NCBI RefSeq assembly: GCF_002236115.1
Contig: NZ_NIWT01000003.1
Span: 744,001 to 808,000 of the forward strand
DNA: 64,000 nucleotides
DNA from: Pseudomonas jessenii
Lineage (GTDB): Bacteria; Pseudomonadota; Gammaproteobacteria; Pseudomonadales; Pseudomonadaceae
Direction of reading: 5' to 3'
The position numbers were made by a program, and so were the translations under genes. The notes under the pieces are model-generated. The model was not told the DNA's origin, did not search any database, and saw only the letters and a program-made list of their open reading frames with translations. Of this stretch, positions 62,372 through 64,000 are shown one piece after another. How positions within the stretch are numbered: the stretch's first letter is position 1; each line of letters opens with the position of its first letter.

Positions 62372-63657
62372 TGCGGTTTTTTATCCGAAAAGCTATCCGA
62401 TGAGCCCTCACCGAGGGCAAAGAGTTCCTGGGCCATCGCCAGCGCATCCAGGCGACCTTCGGCAGAGAGCTTTTTCAACTGCACGCTCGGTGCGTGCAAC
62501 AGTTTGTTGGTCAGCCCGCGGGCCAGTTGCACCAGCACCTCTTCGGCACTGGTGCCGTTGGCCAGCATGCGCTGGGCCTTTTGCAATTCTTCATCGCGCA
62601 GGCGTTCGCTCTGTTGACGATAGGCCTTGAGCACGTCCACCGCCGCCAATTCGCGCAGGCGGATCATGAAATCTTCGGCACCGATCGAGACCATCTCTTC
62701 GGCGGCCTGGGCTGCGCCCTGGCGGCTCTTGAGGTTCTCGGCAACCACTTCGTGGAGGTCGTCGACGCTATAGAGGTAAACGTCGTCCAGTTCGCCGACT
62801 TCTGGCTCGATGTCGCGGGGAACAGCGATATCCACCATGAAGATCGGTTTGTGCTTGCGCAGTTTCAAGGCGCTTTCCACCGCACCCTTGCCCAGAATCG
62901 GCAACTGGCTGGCGGTGGAACTGATGACGATATCGCTGCGCACCAGCTCTGCCGGAATATCCGACAGCAGCACCGCATGGGCACCGAACTGTTCGGCCAG
63001 GATGCTCGCGCGCTCCAGGGTGCGGTTGGCGACCACGATGCGCTTTACACCCAGGTCATGCAGATGGCGGGCGACCAGGGTGATGGTCTCGCCGGCGCCG
63101 ATCAACAAGGCCTGGCTGCGTTGCAGGTCGCTGAAAATCTGCTTGGCCAGGCTCACTGCGGCAAACGCTACCGACACCGGGTTCTCGCCGATGGCCGTGT
63201 CGGTGCGCACCTGCTTGGCCGCATTGAACGTGGCCTGGAACAGCCTACCGAGCAACGGCCCGATGGTGCCGGCCTCGCGGGCCACGGCATAGGCCGATTT
63301 CATCTGGCCAAGAATCTGCGGTTCGCCCAACACCAGCGAGTCGAGCCCGGAAGCCACCCGCATCATGTGACGAACTGCCGCATCATCTTCATGCACATAG
63401 GCGCTTTCGCGCAGCTCGTCGTAGCTCAAATGATGATATTCGGCCAGCCAGCGCAGCACGACGTCCGCCGACAGGTGATCCTGTTCTATATAGAGTTCAC
63501 TGCGATTGCAGGTGGAGAGGATCGCAGCTTCGCGGCTGTCGGTGAGTCGGCAGAGCTGCTGCAAGGCCTCAACCAGCTGCTCAGGGGTAAAAGCCACGCG
63601 CTCGCGGACGTCTACTGAAGCAGTCTTGTGGTTAATACCGAGTGCAAGGAAGGCCAT
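62368..63657 (-). CDS. hemA: Glutamyl-tRNA reductase
   Basis: First committed step of tetrapyrrole synthesis in the C5 pathway: Glu-tRNA to glutamate-1-semialdehyde. It has 429 residues; the catalytic Cys is in [11 protein letters not shown], the NADPH region begins [17 protein letters not shown], and a C-terminal dimerisation helix follows. First gene of a five-gene operon with prfA, prmC, moeB and murI. Divergent from the TPR lipoprotein gene. Confidence 0.98.
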   Translation of the reverse strand: MAFLALGINHKTASVDVRERVAFTPEQLVEALQQLCRLTDSREAAILSTCNRSELYIEQDHLSADVVLRWLAEYHHLSYDELRESAYVHEDDAAVRHMMRVASGLDSLVLGEPQILGQMKSAYAVAREAGTIGPLLGRLFQATFNAAKQVRTDTAIGENPVSVAFAAVSLAKQIFSDLQRSQALLIGAGETITLVARHLHDLGVKRIVVANRTLERASILAEQFGAHAVLLSDIPAELVRSDIVISSTASQLPILGKGAVESALKLRKHKPIFMVDIAVPRDIEPEVGELDDVYLYSVDDLHEVVAENLKSRQGAAQAAEEMVSIGAEDFMIRLRELAAVDVLKAYRQQSERLRDEELQKAQRMLANGTSAEEVLVQLARGLTNKLLHAPSVQLKKLSAEGRLDALAMAQELFALGEGSSDSFSDKKPQ

Positions 63658-63892
63658 TCAAAGTCGCTGATGGTGACGTGAAGCCGGCAATTGTCCTACT
63701 TCGACGGAATCAGAACAACTACTCGATATCTATCGCCCCATCAGGCGCCGCCGCGGGTTGCGAGCGGTTCTCGTTTACACAAGCATCAGGGCGACGCGGA
63801 TCGGGCTGGCAGGTAAATTGCCGGGCCGGTTATGTTTGCTCGAAAGCTTGTGTCATGATGATCCGACCGCAGGTTAGTCGTCCTCTTCCTAT

Positions 63893-64000
63893 ATGAATAG
63901 ATCCTCCGCGTTGCTCCTCGCTCTTGTCTTCCTCAGCGGCTGCCAGGCCTTGGCACCCGTTTCGTCGGACGGTGCGCCGCCGGTTGAAGACAGCACCCCG
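63893..64000 (+). CDS. Lipoprotein (probable TPR-repeat protein, start only)
   Basis: Only the first 36 codons are present; the gene runs off the right edge. MNRSSALLLALVFLSGCQAL is a lipoprotein signal with lipobox LSGC (Cys17). In P. aeruginosa the gene at this place, PA4667, is a TPR protein before lolB, as I recall; the TPR part is outside the window. Confidence 0.7.
   Translation, partial: MNRSSALLLALVFLSGCQALAPVSSDGAPPVEDSTP

Overview
The window is an ordinary chromosomal stretch of a Pseudomonas, most likely of the P. fluorescens group. The support is high G+C throughout, the mraZ-rsmH-ftsL-ftsI-murE order, a Pseudomonas-type RNase P RNA, and gene orders that match from memory the P. 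aeruginosa blocks PA4417-PA4441, PA3921-PA3924 and PA4640-PA4667. About a dozen intergenic gaps carry paired REP-type palindromes. I see no phage, transposase, integrase, CRISPR array, tRNA or rRNA.

Layout. 1-3.8 kb: start of the cell-wall/division cluster on the minus strand (mraZ, rsmH, ftsL, ftsI, murE), with a MraZ-box promoter. 4.2-4.5 kb: rnpB. 4.6-9.1 kb: rsmI, then lpoA-yraN-gmhA-dolP. 9.3-14.2 kb, minus strand: sspB/sspA, the cytochrome bc1 operon petABC and rplM-rpsI. 14.4-23.6 kb: aldo/keto reductase, acyl-CoA dehydrogenase, GlxA-like regulator, zapE, trpS (with an unusual C-terminal extension), a hydrolase, a ZapG/YhcB protein, an OmpA-type lipoprotein and a GloB/GloC-type hydrolase. 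23.7-31.9 kb: a lipid-related module (MalT-like regulator, DUF1329 protein, DUF1302 outer-membrane protein, acyl-CoA ligase). 32.2-43.7 kb: transporters and housekeeping genes, including a TMEM165/GDT1 manganese exporter under a yybP-ykoY riboswitch, an M48 lipoprotein protease, a chemoreceptor and an SRAP protein that lacks the usual catalytic histidine. 44.4-50.1 kb: mqo, hpt, upp and a uracil permease. 58.2-64 kb: pagL, then the hemA-prfA-prmC-moeB-murI operon and the start of a lipoprotein gene.

The most interesting part is 50.2-57.7 kb. A renalase gene, a tRNA 4-thiouridine desulfidase (RudS; DUF523-DUF1722), a LitR/CarH-like MerR regulator whose cobalamin-binding residues are degenerate, a DNA photolyase and a short-chain dehydrogenase lie in a row. 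The promoters ahead of the renalase gene and of rudS carry T(A/G)TAC(A/C)-N12-TGTACA boxes. Read together this looks like a light-damage regulon: photolyase repairs DNA, RudS removes the near-UV chromophore of tRNA, and the MerR protein and its boxes tie expression to light. hemH, whose loss makes E. coli light-sensitive, sits next to it. The assignment to light control is inference from families and operators.
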